NCBI GenBank assembly: GCA_964017235.1
Contig: OZ024935.1
Coordinates: 88,503,052-88,567,051, forward strand
DNA from: Sabellastarte sp. h YS-2021
Lineage: Eukaryota; Annelida; Polychaeta; Sabellida; Sabellidae
Direction: 5' to 3'
Length of the DNA: 64,000 nucleotides
Positions 18,205 to 29,054 of the stretch are shown here, piece by piece (the first letter of the stretch is position 1; the number at the start of each line of letters is the position of its first letter). The position numbers were made by a program, and so were the translations under genes. The notes beneath the pieces were generated by a model that saw nothing but the letters and a program-made list of their open reading frames with translations, was not told the origin of the DNA and ran no database searches.

Positions 18205-19590
18205 GCCATCTTGTTTTTCAGAATTTAGCTAATTTCCTTCCCAGAGAAGCTTATCCCCCCGAAAGAAGATATCCTGCAAATTTAAAAGAAAAAGAGGCGG
18301 AACAACTGAGTGCAATATTGTTCAAATAATATTCATGAAGAATCACACAGTCATATTGGTTGATGCCAATTCGGGCCAGAGAGTGTAATTTGAATTTCCA
18401 ACTCTGCTCAAGTCTTCTTCTATTGGCAGTCATGGATGTGTCAAATTTTGGTGTACACTACTCTAGCACAGTGAACTGCATATGTTTGTGGTTGTGTCCA
18501 TCATTACTAAAATGATGTGAAACTGGTGTGGGTTGGCCATCCTTCTTGACTGATGCTTTATGCTCATACATCCTTTACCTAAGTGCTCGGCTGGTTTCAC
18601 CGACATAGTGTTTTTTGCACTTAGTGCAAGTAATGAGATACATGACATTGCTTATTTCACATGTGATGTGTTTTGGTAAATCTTTAAGTTGGTAAGACTT
18701 ATGTGTGAAGTTACATTGAATTGTCCTTAGCTTTTTTATCAAGGGACAATATGTGCATTTGCCTAATCTTGTGCATATGGCTACCTTAGGTGGGGCTACA
18801 CCCTCCTTTACTGGTGGGTATTTGAGGATAACCTTCTAAAGCCTTCTGGATTGTAATTGGTTATCATCACAGGGGTGTCTATCTGTGATTTCTGTATTAC
18901 TTCAAGTAGATCATCCTGTGTGTATCCTGATGCCCTTTTGTAGTGTTTCCTTAATGCCTTTTCAGGGTATCCTCTGTTAAGGTAGTATCCTATCAATTTT
19001 TCGGCATTTTCTTGGAAATCATTATCATATGTACAAATTCTTCTTAATCTTAAGAATTGGCCATATGGTCCCTTTGTTTTGCATGGGTTGTGGTGTGAAG
19101 AAGTGTAGTGAAGATACAGATGTGTATCTGTTGGTTTTTCATATAGTGTAGTGTATAACTGTCGAGAGTCATTGATCTTGGCAGTGGTATCTAAGAAGTC
19201 AATTTAACTGTGACTCAGTTTGTGTGAATTTTATTGCTGGGTGAATACTATTAAGGTATTGGATAAATTTATTTAGTTTATCCTCCCCATGGATCTATAT
19301 CATAAAGATGTCATCAATGAACCTAAGCCATAGAAGAGGTTTTAATGGCCAGTTGGATAGTGCTTTTGTTTTAAACCTATCCATAGAGGTTTGCATAATT
19401 TGGTGGTACTGCCATTCCCATTGCTGTGCCTCCAGTTTGGAGGAAATGGTCTCCATTGAAGGTGAAATTCATTGAGTGTAATACTATTTCAAGTAATTTC
19501 AATAGGTGTGGTCCAATTTTTCTGTCTTTCTGGATAACCTCGAATGTGGTCTGCTACAGCTAAAATTCCCTCATGGTTCGGGATGTTAGT
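18205..19590 (-). pseudogene. Penelope-like element, 3' part (RT motifs B-C and GIY-YIG endonuclease)
   Basis: Read on the minus strand from 19590: NIPNHEG, continuing motif A; a GTAMG-type box near 19.42 kb; FIDDIFMI near 19.31 kb, the Penelope RT catalytic box, followed at once by a TAG (19297-19295) where a tryptophan is usual; then GYPEKALRKHYKRASGYTQ near 18.93 kb. The GIY-YIG endonuclease reads MYLITCTKCKKHYVGETSRA near 18.6 kb and is cut by a TAA at 18577-18575. The C-terminal word RRRLEQSWKFKLHSLARIGI lies near 18.4 kb. Several stops make it inactive. The 5' part continues beyond the inserted LINE at 23423. Confidence 0.85.
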
Positions 19591-19850
19591 TTGTGGCGCG
19601 AGGCCGTGGCGGGTATTGTGTTTTCAAACGGTCCGATCTGAAAACTGCATGAATTATGCTACATACAGCTTTATTAAGTCCATAATCGCCGTTTTTATCA
19701 CATACTCTGTTTCCCTTAATAAATATTTGGTTTATATCTCCTTCTTACTTCCTGAATTAAGTATATGTCTAGTATACCCCATTATCGCCCACATTCCCCG
19801 TTATCGTGGTAGATATTCTTCAACAAACCTGTTGTTGCAATTCACATGCC

Positions 19851-20143
19851 CCCTTATCAACTGACATATCCCAGTTATTATTTTATGGTTTTATGTCCCA
19901 GTGGCGATTTTAACTCTATCTTTTGTATATTATGATCATGGGTTCCAGTGCTTGTTAACAGTTTATTTTTACACAGTTCAGGTTTCATAGCTTTTTCCCC
20001 TTATCAACTGACATATCCTTGTTATTATTTTATGGTTTTATGTTCCAGTGGCTGTTTTAACTCTATCTTTTGAATATTGTGATCATGGGTTCCAGTGCTT
20101 TTTAACAGCTTATTTTTCGCACAGTTCAGGTTTTCTATTTTTG
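19851..20143 (+). repeat. two ~147-bp tandem monomers in the LINE 5' region
   Basis: The segment starting CCCTTATCAACTGACATATCC occurs at about 19851 and again at 19998 with a period of 147 bases and high identity, including GATCATGGGTTCCAGTGCTT and CACAGTTCAGGTTT. The second copy leads into the start of the coding region. Tandem 5' monomers act as promoters in some LINEs; that role here is inference. Confidence 0.65.
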
Positions 20144-20172
20144 TTTCTGGACTGGGTAGTGTTTTCTTGGCC

Positions 20173-23100
20173 ATGCTAGTTGTGAAAGCCATACTAGTGA
20201 CATGTTTCCTGTGTGTCGGTTTCTCATGTAACTGGCTGAATGCTGATAGGAGCCAGAATTGTGAAAAGATTGACAGGAGTATCCCTTCTATTTTTCGGCT
20301 TCCTGTTTTGGTGCGTAAATATTGTTACATTGGCGATACAAAACAGGTTCCTGCACAACTGAGATTTAAAAACCTTCTACTACTCCTTTTGTTGTGTGGT
20401 GATGTTGCTTCAAACCCGGGCCCCACCAATTTTGGATTTGTCAACTGTAGATCCATTCGAAATAAAGGCCCTCTCCTGCACGACCTCATAAAATGCAGTG
20501 ACTTGGATATCCTGGGTTTGGCTGAGACTCATATTAGACCAAATGATACTGACGGCCTCCTGAATTCTCTCACTCCAGTTGATTATAATTTCATCCAAAA
20601 ACCAAGGTGTACTGGCCTGGGCGGTGGTGTCGGTTTTCTGTGTAGAAAAATCTTTTCTCCCAGTATAGTCTCTTCACTAGTTTTTAGGTCATTTGAAAAT
20701 ATCATACTTTCTTTTAAGTCCGATCATAATAGCTTTGTTGCTGCTTGTGTGTACCGTCCTCCAGGTTCTTGTACTACTCAGTTTCTGGAAGATTTTCTGG
20801 CTCTTTCTGGGTTTCTGTCCTCGACTGGTTCCAGATTCATCATTTGCGGTGACATAAATGTCCATCTGGATGTTGAGTGTGGCGATAGGTCCAGGTTTAA
20901 TGACATCCTTCAGTGTTGTGGTTTGGTTCAAAGTGTTAGTGGCCCGACTCATTTACTGGGGCACACTCTGGATGTTTTGATATCTCCTTGTGACTCGGAT
21001 TTTGTCCGCAATGTTAGTGTTGGAGACTTCATTTCTGACCATGCTGCCATAAGATGCCAACTTGATTTCTCCCGCCCACCTACCAGTATCGACAAATGGG
21101 TCTCTTATCGTCGGTATCACAGGATTGATATCGACCAGTTCCACAATGACCTCAGTAATATACCGTTTGTACGGTCCCCTAAAGGTACTGCTGCAGAACT
21201 GTATGATCAGTACATAACTGGTGTAACAATGGTACTCTACAAGCATGCTCCTATCATCTCACGCAAGGCAAAACAGCAGTCAGATGAGTGGTTGTCTGAT
21301 TCGTATCGCTTGGCTCGATCTCTTAGGCGGCAATTTGAACGGATGTGGAGGAAACATAAGTCAGAGTTGAACAGATCAAGGCTCCGCAGGCAAATTGCCT
21401 GGTGCAATCGACTGGCTAACAAAGAAAAGGGTTCATACTACACTAATCTCATAACTGCAAACAGTGGTGACCCCAAGAAGCTATGGCAGTCATTAAGGAA
21501 GGTGTTGCATCGTACCTCTGAGACTGTCCTGCCTGCTCATAGCTCAGATAAAAGCCTTGCGGACATGTTTGCTTCTTTTTTCTCCAATAAAATAAGCAAA
21601 ATCAGGGACACCTTTCCTACTTCTGGCTCTTTCAATGATGTACCTGACTCAGTCCCTCCTGCTTTCAATGCCTTTACACCTGTCACTGAAGACGAGGTCC
21701 ATAAGTGTATCTGTGAATCTCCCACTAAATCTTGCTCGCTAGACCCTATACCAACATTCCTCCTTAAGGATTGTCTTGATATCCTCCTCCCTTCTATTAC
21801 CAAGTTGGTAAATTTCTCTCTCATTGAAGGATCTTTCCCAAATTCTTTCAAACAGGCGGTTGTCACCCCCCTCATAAAAAAGGCTTCCCTTCCCAGAGAC
21901 GACCTTAAGAATTATCGCCCAGTGTCTGGTCTTTGTTTCTTGTCAAAGTTGGTGGAGCGAGTCGTGGCCAGGCAGCTGACGTCACACATCAATAGCAACA
22001 AGCTGGACAATCCTCATCAGTCAGCATACAAGCCAGGTCATTCCACAGAAACTGCTTTATTGTCCATAAAAAACGAGGTTCATCTCTCTCTGGCTCGCGG
22101 CGAACCCACAGCTCTAGTACTTCTTGACCTATCAGCCGCATTCGACACTATAGACCATAATATTCTCATTGGCTACCTTAAGTCCTGGTTTGGTCTTGGT
22201 GGAACAGTCCTAAGGTGGTTTGCTTCCTACTTAAGAAATCGATGCCAGGCCATCAAGATAGGCTCTACACTATCTGAATTAAGTAGTCTCATCTATGGCA
22301 TTCCACAAGGTTCTGTCCTGGGTCCATTGTTGTTTTCACTCTATACAACTCCACTTAGTAAAATTATTAGCCTCCACCCGCATATTAAATTCCATTTTTA
22401 TGCCGATGACACTCAGTTATACATCCATCTCTCCCATAAGAATGCTCATTCGGCTCTCGCCAAGCTAAATGCATGCCTTCATGATGTCCAAGAGTGGATG
22501 TCTCTCAGCAAATTGAAGCTCAACCCTGAAAAAACTGAATTTATTGTCTTTGGTTCTAAGGCTCAACGTCAGAAGATTTCCTCTCATTTTCCTGTTAGCA
22601 TTCTTGGTAGCCTTCTTCATCCGGTTGATTCTGTCAGAAATCTAGGTGTGTGGTTTGATGCAGATTTTTCATTCTCCGAGCATATCAAGAGGACTTGCAA
22701 AGCGTGCTTTCTTCAGATGCGTGACCTCCGTAGAATTAGAAAGCATCTTACTCCTGATGTTGCAGTCCTTGCTGCAAATGCCTTGGTCAGTAGTCGCCTG
22801 GACTATTGTAACTCTCTGTTCAGAGGTTTGTCCGGTTTCAATCAGTACAAATTGCAAAGTATTCAGAACACCCTTGCTCGTATTGTTACAAATCACAGAA
22901 AGTATGCTCATGTCACACCCATCTTAAAGAAACTCCACTGGTTGCCTGTTAAGTACCGATGTATTTTCAAAACTGCAACACTTGTGTATAAATTCTTGCA
23001 TAGTGGCTCTCCTTCCTATTTTGGACCGTTACTGTCTCCCAGTAGTTGTCCCTATAGTACTAGGCGTAGTCACCCAGATCATCAATACCTTACAGTTCCT

Positions 23101-23271
23101 CCTTTTCATTCATCAGTCTTTAAGTCAACCAAACATTTTGGCCTGAGTTTTGCCTTTGATGCTCCTAAGACCTGGAATGAACTCCCTCAAGATGTCCGCT
23201 GTGCAACATCAGTTGCCTCCTTCAGAAGCAAGCTTAAAACTTACCTGTTTGCAAAAGCCTACCCACCATAG
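20173..23271 (+). CDS. LINE endonuclease-reverse transcriptase, intact, 1032 residues
   Basis: The open frame starts at 20095 on GTG; the first ATG is at 20173. Order from that start: a hydrophobic signal-like stretch (residues 1-20), then a leucine run leading to GDVASNPGP at 76-84, which fits the 2A-like translational recoding consensus apart from Ala for Glu. An AP-type endonuclease follows with FVNCRS, LAETHI, VYRPPGS, GDINVHLD and SDHAAI. RT boxes are NYRPVSG, LLDLSAAFDTIDH, GIPQGSVLGPLL, FHFYADDTQLYI, LKLNPEKTEFI and VRNLGVWFD. The C-terminus has the CR1/L2 word TWNELPQDVRCA. No stops or shifts, and all catalytic residues that can be recognised are present, so this copy may be active or recently so. 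It nicks target DNA and primes reverse transcription from its own RNA. Confidence 0.92.
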   Translation: MLVVKAILVTCFLCVGFSCNWLNADRSQNCEKIDRSIPSIFRLPVLVRKYCYIGDTKQVPAQLRFKNLLLLLLLCGDVASNPGPTNFGFVNCRSIRNKGPLLHDLIKCSDLDILGLAETHIRPNDTDGLLNSLTPVDYNFIQKPRCTGLGGGVGFLCRKIFSPSIVSSLVFRSFENIILSFKSDHNSFVAACVYRPPGSCTTQFLEDFLALSGFLSSTGSRFIICGDINVHLDVECGDRSRFNDILQCCGLVQSVSGPTHLLGHTLDVLISPCDSDFVRNVSVGDFISDHAAIRCQLDFSRPPTSIDKWVSYRRYHRIDIDQFHNDLSNIPFVRSPKGTAAELYDQYITGVTMVLYKHAPIISRKAKQQSDEWLSDSYRLARSLRRQFERMWRKHKSELNRSRLRRQIAWCNRLANKEKGSYYTNLITANSGDPKKLWQSLRKVLHRTSETVLPAHSSDKSLADMFASFFSNKISKIRDTFPTSGSFNDVPDSVPPAFNAFTPVTEDEVHKCICESPTKSCSLDPIPTFLLKDCLDILLPSITKLVNFSLIEGSFPNSFKQAVVTPLIKKASLPRDDLKNYRPVSGLCFLSKLVERVVARQLTSHINSNKLDNPHQSAYKPGHSTETALLSIKNEVHLSLARGEPTALVLLDLSAAFDTIDHNILIGYLKSWFGLGGTVLRWFASYLRNRCQAIKIGSTLSELSSLIYGIPQGSVLGPLLFSLYTTPLSKIISLHPHIKFHFYADDTQLYIHLSHKNAHSALAKLNACLHDVQEWMSLSKLKLNPEKTEFIVFGSKAQRQKISSHFPVSILGSLLHPVDSVRNLGVWFDADFSFSEHIKRTCKACFLQMRDLRRIRKHLTPDVAVLAANALVSSRLDYCNSLFRGLSGFNQYKLQSIQNTLARIVTNHRKYAHVTPILKKLHWLPVKYRCIFKTATLVYKFLHSGSPSYFGPLLSPSSCPYSTRRSHPDHQYLTVPPFHSSVFKSTKHFGLSFAFDAPKTWNELPQDVRCATSVASFRSKLKTYLFAKAYPP

Positions 23272-23422
23272 CCTCCCCCGTCACATCTGTGTCTCTTGGT
23301 ACGACCTGGCTATTGTCCCTTGATTAACGCTAATTGCCTTGCTTATGGTTAGATGCGCCTTAGAGTCCATCAGTGATGGAGATTAAGCGCTATAAAAGTC
23401 CACATTAGATAGATTAGATTAG

Positions 23423-24520
23423 ATATAGAGAGCTTACGTCTAAAGTGACTAGTAATGCTCCTTCTAGTATTTGTCCAAGTTGTTTTAATCTGCTTATTAA
23501 GTGTTGTGTGTACCTGACATATGATTTTTGTTTTGGGAACATATTTCTTGATGTGTTCATCAATAACTTTACTTATGTGGGATGTGGGTTGATTAATTGA
23601 GCTGCATATGGGTCTCCCAGGTATATCTTTTTTGTGCACTTTTGGTAGGAGATAAAATCTTGCCTCTTTGGGATTTTTAATATTTAAGTATTCAAAATTC
23701 TTCTCTGACATGAGGTCTAGTGATCTCATTTTCAGTAGTTGTTGACTTATTTTGTGATATATTGCTTGTGATGTCATTATCTATTTTTGATAGAATCTGT
23801 CATCATGTGACTGCCTATATCATTCTCTTAGATAATCTATAGTGTTCATTACCACTACAGCCAAGCCCTTATCTGCATTTTTGATCACTATGTGTGCATT
23901 GTCTCGTAATTTATTTAACCCCAATCTTTCCTCTTTTGTAAGGTTATTGTAGTTTTTGTGTTTTGGTTTGGCTCTGAGTATGTCTTGTTTGACCAATCTT
24001 TGAAATGCGTCAAGTGTTCTGTTTGGAGGGTTTGGCCTCCAGCTAGATTTAGGTTTAAATGATTTTTGGATCTCTTTGTTTTTAGATCGTCTAAAGCATT
24101 ATCTGTTGGTTCTTCACTAGCATTCTGATTCATGAAGTCTATTATGCTTTGGCTGATTTGTATGTTGTCATTTTCAAGTTTGCCCTATTGAAGAATTCCA
24201 TCAGTTCTAATCTTCTGTGGAATTATTTGAAATCCAGCCATATTTGTGACTTATCTAGGGGGCCTGGAGTTGGGCAGAAGGTTAATCCCTTTTCAAGGAC
24301 GTTAGTCTGGTGTTGATCTAAGATTGTGTTTGAGATGTTGATAAAAGTATGTCCAATGTAACTTTCAAACCTGGTATTTTTAGGTAAGATAACTGGTTGT
24401 GCATGCTTGGCCTCAGTTATGAGGGTTGTTAAAAATTGTTCATCCTCAGAACCTGTTAGAACCTGTTTTCTTGTCCTTAATTCAATATTTGGAGTGAGGG
24501 TATGTACCTGTATATTGTAC
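23423..24520 (-). pseudogene. Penelope-like element, 5' part (N-terminal RT)
   Basis: On the minus strand: NLTKEERLGLNKLRDNAHIV and ADKGLAVVVM near 23.85-23.93 kb, then FYLLPKVHKKDIPGRPICSS near 23.6 kb, then a frameshift, then LVTLDVSSLY (RT motif A) ending exactly at the LINE junction. These are diagnostic Penelope RT words. The frame changes at least twice upstream, so this half is also decayed. The 5' limit near 24.5 kb is approximate. Confidence 0.82.
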
Positions 24521-24559
24521 CTGTGAAAACAGATTCAGTGGTAGATGTGGACTGGTTGT

Positions 24560-26607
24560 TCTATGGCCTTAAGGTAATATTAAGAGAAGAGATATGTACC
24601 TGTTTTTTGTACCTGTGAGGACCGGTTCAGCTGGTGTTATGGACTGGATGTACCTGTTGTTAGTAGGTCAGGGTCACTAAGGCAAGGTCAAATCAAGGGC
24701 ACACCATGACGTTGCACACCTACAACCCTCAATCAATATCTCTACCAAGTATCAATTTCCTACAGCTTATGCTTGCCCAGACAAGATTTTTTAGGTCAAG
24801 GTCACTACAGCAAGGTCAAAGGTCAAATCTAGGTCACACCATACGATTGCACACCTAGAACTCCTAACCAATGTCCCTACCAACTATCAACTTACTTCAC
24901 CTTACAGTTTCTGAGATATAGCCCGGACAAGATTTTATAGGTCACTACAACAAGGTCAAAGGTCAAATCAAGGTCACACCATAACATTGCACACCTAGAA
25001 CCCCTAACCAATGTCCCTAACAAATATCAACTTACTACACCTTATGGTTTCAGAGATATAGCCTGGACAAGATTTCATAGGTCACTACAACAAGGTCAAA
25101 TCAAGGTCACACCACGACGTTGTATTCCTAAGATCCCCAACAAATACCCGTATCAATTATTAACATCCTAGACCTTATGGTTTCCGAGATATAGCCCGGA
25201 CAAGATTTTCAAACTCAAGGTCACTACAGCAAAGTCAAAGGTCAAATCAAGGTCACATCATGACGTTGCACAACTACAACTCCTAACCAGTGTTCCTACC
25301 ACATGTCAACTTCCTACACCTTATGGGTTCTGAGATATAGCCAAGACAAGATTTTATAGGTCAAGGTCACTACAGCAAGGTCAAAGGTCAAATAAAGGTC
25401 ACACCATGATGTTGCACACTTACAACTCCCAACCAATGTTTGGCTGTGCTCGTTTGACCTTGAAGGAGGGGCTTAAGGTCAAATCTGACCAAATCAAGAG
25501 ATTCCCAGCCCATAATGTCCTATAAGTTGGTTTCACATTGCAAAACCTCTAGGACCAATAATAAGCGAGTTATAAGCACTTTTAAATTTGGCTGTCCTCA
25601 TTTGACAAAGGAGGGATTCAAGGTGCTTGTTTGACCATCAAGGAGGGGCTCAAGGTTAAATCTTACCACATCAGAAGATTCCCAGCCCATGATTTCCTAT
25701 AAGTTGGTTTCACATTGCAAACCTCTAGGACCAATAATAAAGGAAATATAGATAATTTTAAAGTCCACAACATGGGGTTCTTTGGCACTCAGTGGATGAC
25801 CTTGAATTTAAGAGCTTCAAGGACAAATGTCTGCAAGGTTGTAGAGGACATGTATATCTGTTATACATATCACCTGTGAAGAGGTTTAACCTTCTTATGA
25901 GAACCAGCCAGTAGAAAATAGCATCAGAGATGCCCGTACCCCACAGCCTGGGGAAATAGTTTTCAACACCATGAGATATAGAAGTAGTGAAACAGTAGAA
26001 AAATCGGGATACTTTTAGAGCAGTGTCAGTTATATTAAGGTCTAAATGATGTTTAAGTAGAGAAAATAACATCTAAGAGAAACAAAATGTATGCAAAGAT
26101 AAAGTATTAAAACAAGACAATTCAATAGCAAGATGACAGCATTAATCAGTAAACTAAAAACTATGATGCACACCTACAACACCTGAGCAATGTCCCTACC
26201 AACTATCAACTTCCTACACTTTAAAGTTTCAAAGATATTGGCTGGACAAAATTTTAAAGGTCAAGGTCACTACGGCAAGGTTAAATGTCAAATCAAGGTC
26301 ACACATTGACACTGCACACCTACAACCCCAACCAATGTCCCTACTAAGTATCAACTTCCTACACCTTACGGAATCTGAGATATAGCCCGGACAAGATTTT
26401 ATAGGTCAAGGTCACTATGGCAAGGGCAAGTCAAGGTCACACCATGACGCTGGACACCTACACCGGCAACAAATGTCCCTACCAAGTATCAACTTCCTAC
26501 GCCTTACAGTTTCTGAGATACAGCTCGGACAAACTTTTTCCCGCCACTAGCCTGCCCATCCGGACACCATGGGTGAAAACAGTACCCTGACAGGCCTTAA
26601 GGGCTGT
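24560..26607 (+). mobile_element. pearl-type repeat element, CCTTAAGG-hairpin family, copy 2
   Basis: The word CCTTAAGG at about 24572 may be part of the 5' end. From 24660 to 25440 come about five 133-146-bp units rich in AAGGTCA words, then two 147-bp monomers (25440-25745), then a core at 25830-26310 that is nearly identical to 17425-17905, then more AAGGTCA units. The end is the imperfect palindrome ACAGGCCTTAAGGGCTGT at 26590-26607. A minus-strand frame within the core (25758-26072) is the same as one at 17398-17667 and is not considered a gene. Confidence 0.65.
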
Positions 26608-28200
26608 GGGGTAAAAATGACGCAAAATGGTCTTGCTAAGGATTTTGTACACATTAAAGGAAAAGATTGAAGATCAAGGTTTAATTTTATTTTTCCATTA
26701 TCCACATTAACTATTATCTATTATCCACAGTAACCAAAACATTCTTGTGGTTGAAGATGACCTCAAAGGTCTTAAAACCAAGAAATAAAGTCTAAGTAAT
26801 AATTGTTTTATTCTCCAACTCCCCCTTACTAAGAAAACATTTTGATAAATAGCAGTCGATATTTTTGGTAACATTTCACAAACAATGTAACCTATAATTA
26901 TCTCATTAACATCATTAAAATTCACAAGTAAATGTAATTTTCTGGCACATCAAGGTATCCAGGACGATACAAACATACTTACAAAACAGAAGCAACATTA
27001 TGGAAATAATAGCTCATCAATATAACTACTACATAAACGACATAAAAGAACATAAATGTAAGGATCTGTAATTATGGACAATAAAGCTGCCGGAATTACA
27101 TAAGTGTCTGTCTTTAAGTTTTGTAAGAAATACATCCATATTATTAGAATGTTTCAGATCATCGAATACTCTTTTGTCCAAACATCTTTGTCAAAGTTAT
27201 AATGCTTTCCTACGGCCCACAACTGGCTACAAACTGTATTAACTGGATAGTAGACACTTTTATAGGAGAGGTTCCACTATATTTACAAGAATAAATCATA
27301 TAGTTTAATATTAAATTGACCTGGGACATAAGTTTTAATACTGGAGAAGGTGCCAATTTGAATGAGATATTGCTGTGAAGTACACACAAGGGGTCACACC
27401 ATATATACTACCTTCTGTCACAATAGTTTTTGTCATACAAATATTTTACATTCCATATATTTTTACATATATTCATACAATATGTTACAGATTTAAGAAT
27501 ATCTAAATACACATGAAATGTACTCACTCTAAAATATATAAGGTCACCATGTTACTAATAATGCAATGAAAAACAATTATGAAACATAAAGTTCCTTAGG
27601 GTTATTTACAGCTGAAATAGTAACACAGTTTGAGTTACAACTCACATGTATAAATAATTCTAACCCTAACCAACTTTTAAAGCACTAGATCACCACAACA
27701 AGCACACTTGGAATCATATGAAATGGCCTATTTGATAGGGTTTCTATGGTAGCAACAATCAATTTTTGCTGAGGCTATGTCCATTACTGTTTTAAGGAAT
27801 TCAATGAAGTAAGTTGTCCTTGTTATGTGTGTCAAAATATGATGTTTATGTGTTTATATGTACAGTGAAAAATGATACAAAACATTTCTACAGGAAGAAG
27901 AATCTGAAACTACAAAGTACTCTCGGAAGGCAGTCGCGTATCTCCACATTGTACTTTTCAATCAAATTCTGCCATTTTAACTCTTATAACTGGATAGCAT
28001 TACCATGAAGAGGTCCACCCAATCTTTTTAAAGTAATCTCAGCAACAAACTCAACATCAATGAATTTCAAAATGGTACTATTGATAATTAAGAAGTTTTA
28101 AGTTACCAGATTATTTTACCAAAATTTAACTAAAGGATCACTTGCAAAACAAAGCATCCCAAAAAGGAGAAATAATGGCAGCTTAATCATGTAAGAAAGT
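26608..28200. other. AT-rich non-coding stretch, no feature seen
   Basis: No supported gene, repeat array or element end. Short frames at 26707-26925 (minus) and 27814-28008 (plus) have no recognisable content. Confidence 0.5.
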
Positions 28201-28865
28201 TTTTGGCGAGTGAAATATTCGTTGAAACTTGGAAATGTTAGTCTTCACAGATACCCTGTGGGTCAAAAATTTTGCCGAACTCACTCTATCTGGCACGTTT
28301 TTTGTGTTTTGCAATTTTTGCAAAAAATTTGAAAGCAGAGTTACCATATGGCTCAAAATTTTGTCGAAATCACTCTATCTTGCACGGTTTTTGAGATACA
28401 AGCATGTTTGTGTTTTGCAATTTTTGGGAAAATTCAAAATGGCTGCCACTTTTGGCAGGACAAATAATTTTTGAAAACTGGGTCACCTAATCAGCAGAGT
28501 TACCCTGTAGGTCAAAAATTTTGTCGAAATCGCTCTATTTAGTACGGTTTTCGAGATACAAGCATTTTTGTGTTTTGCATTTGTGAAAAACATTCAAAAT
28601 GGCCACCATTTTTGGCGAGTGAAATATTTGTTGAAACTTGGAAAGGCTAGTCTTCACAGATACCCTGTGGGTCAAAAATGTTTTGGTGAAAATGTCATCG
28701 CAGCATATTCAGAAAAATTTCCCAGGGCTACTGCGTACACCTGCTAAATATAAACAGAATCTGCCTTATGGCATGAAGCTATTGTGAAAAGAAAATGCGG
28801 ATCCGGCGGATCCAGTGGAGTCACTTCTCCCATATACAAACAAGCGTCCCTCGCTGGATGCTTTA
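28200..28865 (+). mobile_element. AAGCGTCC-hairpin element, 3' half
   Basis: Three diverged ~160-170-bp units (GTCAAAAATTTTGTCGAAATCG, AAAATGGCCACCATTTTTGGC) lead to a unique 3' segment also present at 53.93-54.10 kb (GCAGCATATTCA, GGCTACTGC, AAAATGCGGA). The end is the hairpin AAGCGTCCCTCGCTGGATGCTT at 28842-28863. The 5' half is missing. Confidence 0.6.
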
Positions 28866-29054
28866 TCACTTATTTAATTTTTCACACATGCAAAGTAAAA
28901 CCAAGAAATAGCATCAGAGATGCCTGTACCCAACAGGCTGGGGAAGCAGTTTTAACACCATGAGATATAGAAGTAGTGAAACAGTACAAAGATCAGGATG
29001 CTTTCAGAGCAGTGTCAGTTATATAAAGGTCGAAATAATGTTTAAGTAGATAAA

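Larger units (their letters stand above)
19591..23422 (+). mobile_element. full-length CR1/L2-type LINE inserted in the Penelope-like element
   Basis: Boundaries are set by the interrupted host element: the Penelope reading frame resumes on both sides of 19591-23422. The LINE has a ~580-bp 5' region with a duplicated ~147-bp segment, one long ORF, a ~150-bp 3' tail ending GATTAAGCGCTATAAAAG, and a terminal TTAGA-type microsatellite (23406-23422), the usual 3' end in the L2 group. No clear target duplication. The intact ORF shows that the insertion is young relative to the Penelope copy. Confidence 0.85.

Noticed and set aside
20410-22911. Minus-strand frames within the LINE
   Set aside because: Shadows of the intact plus-strand endonuclease-reverse transcriptase.
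25758-26072. Minus-strand frame shared with 17398-17667
   Set aside because: Both lie in the core of a non-autonomous repeat element; identity reflects element copies, not a gene, and no domain is visible.
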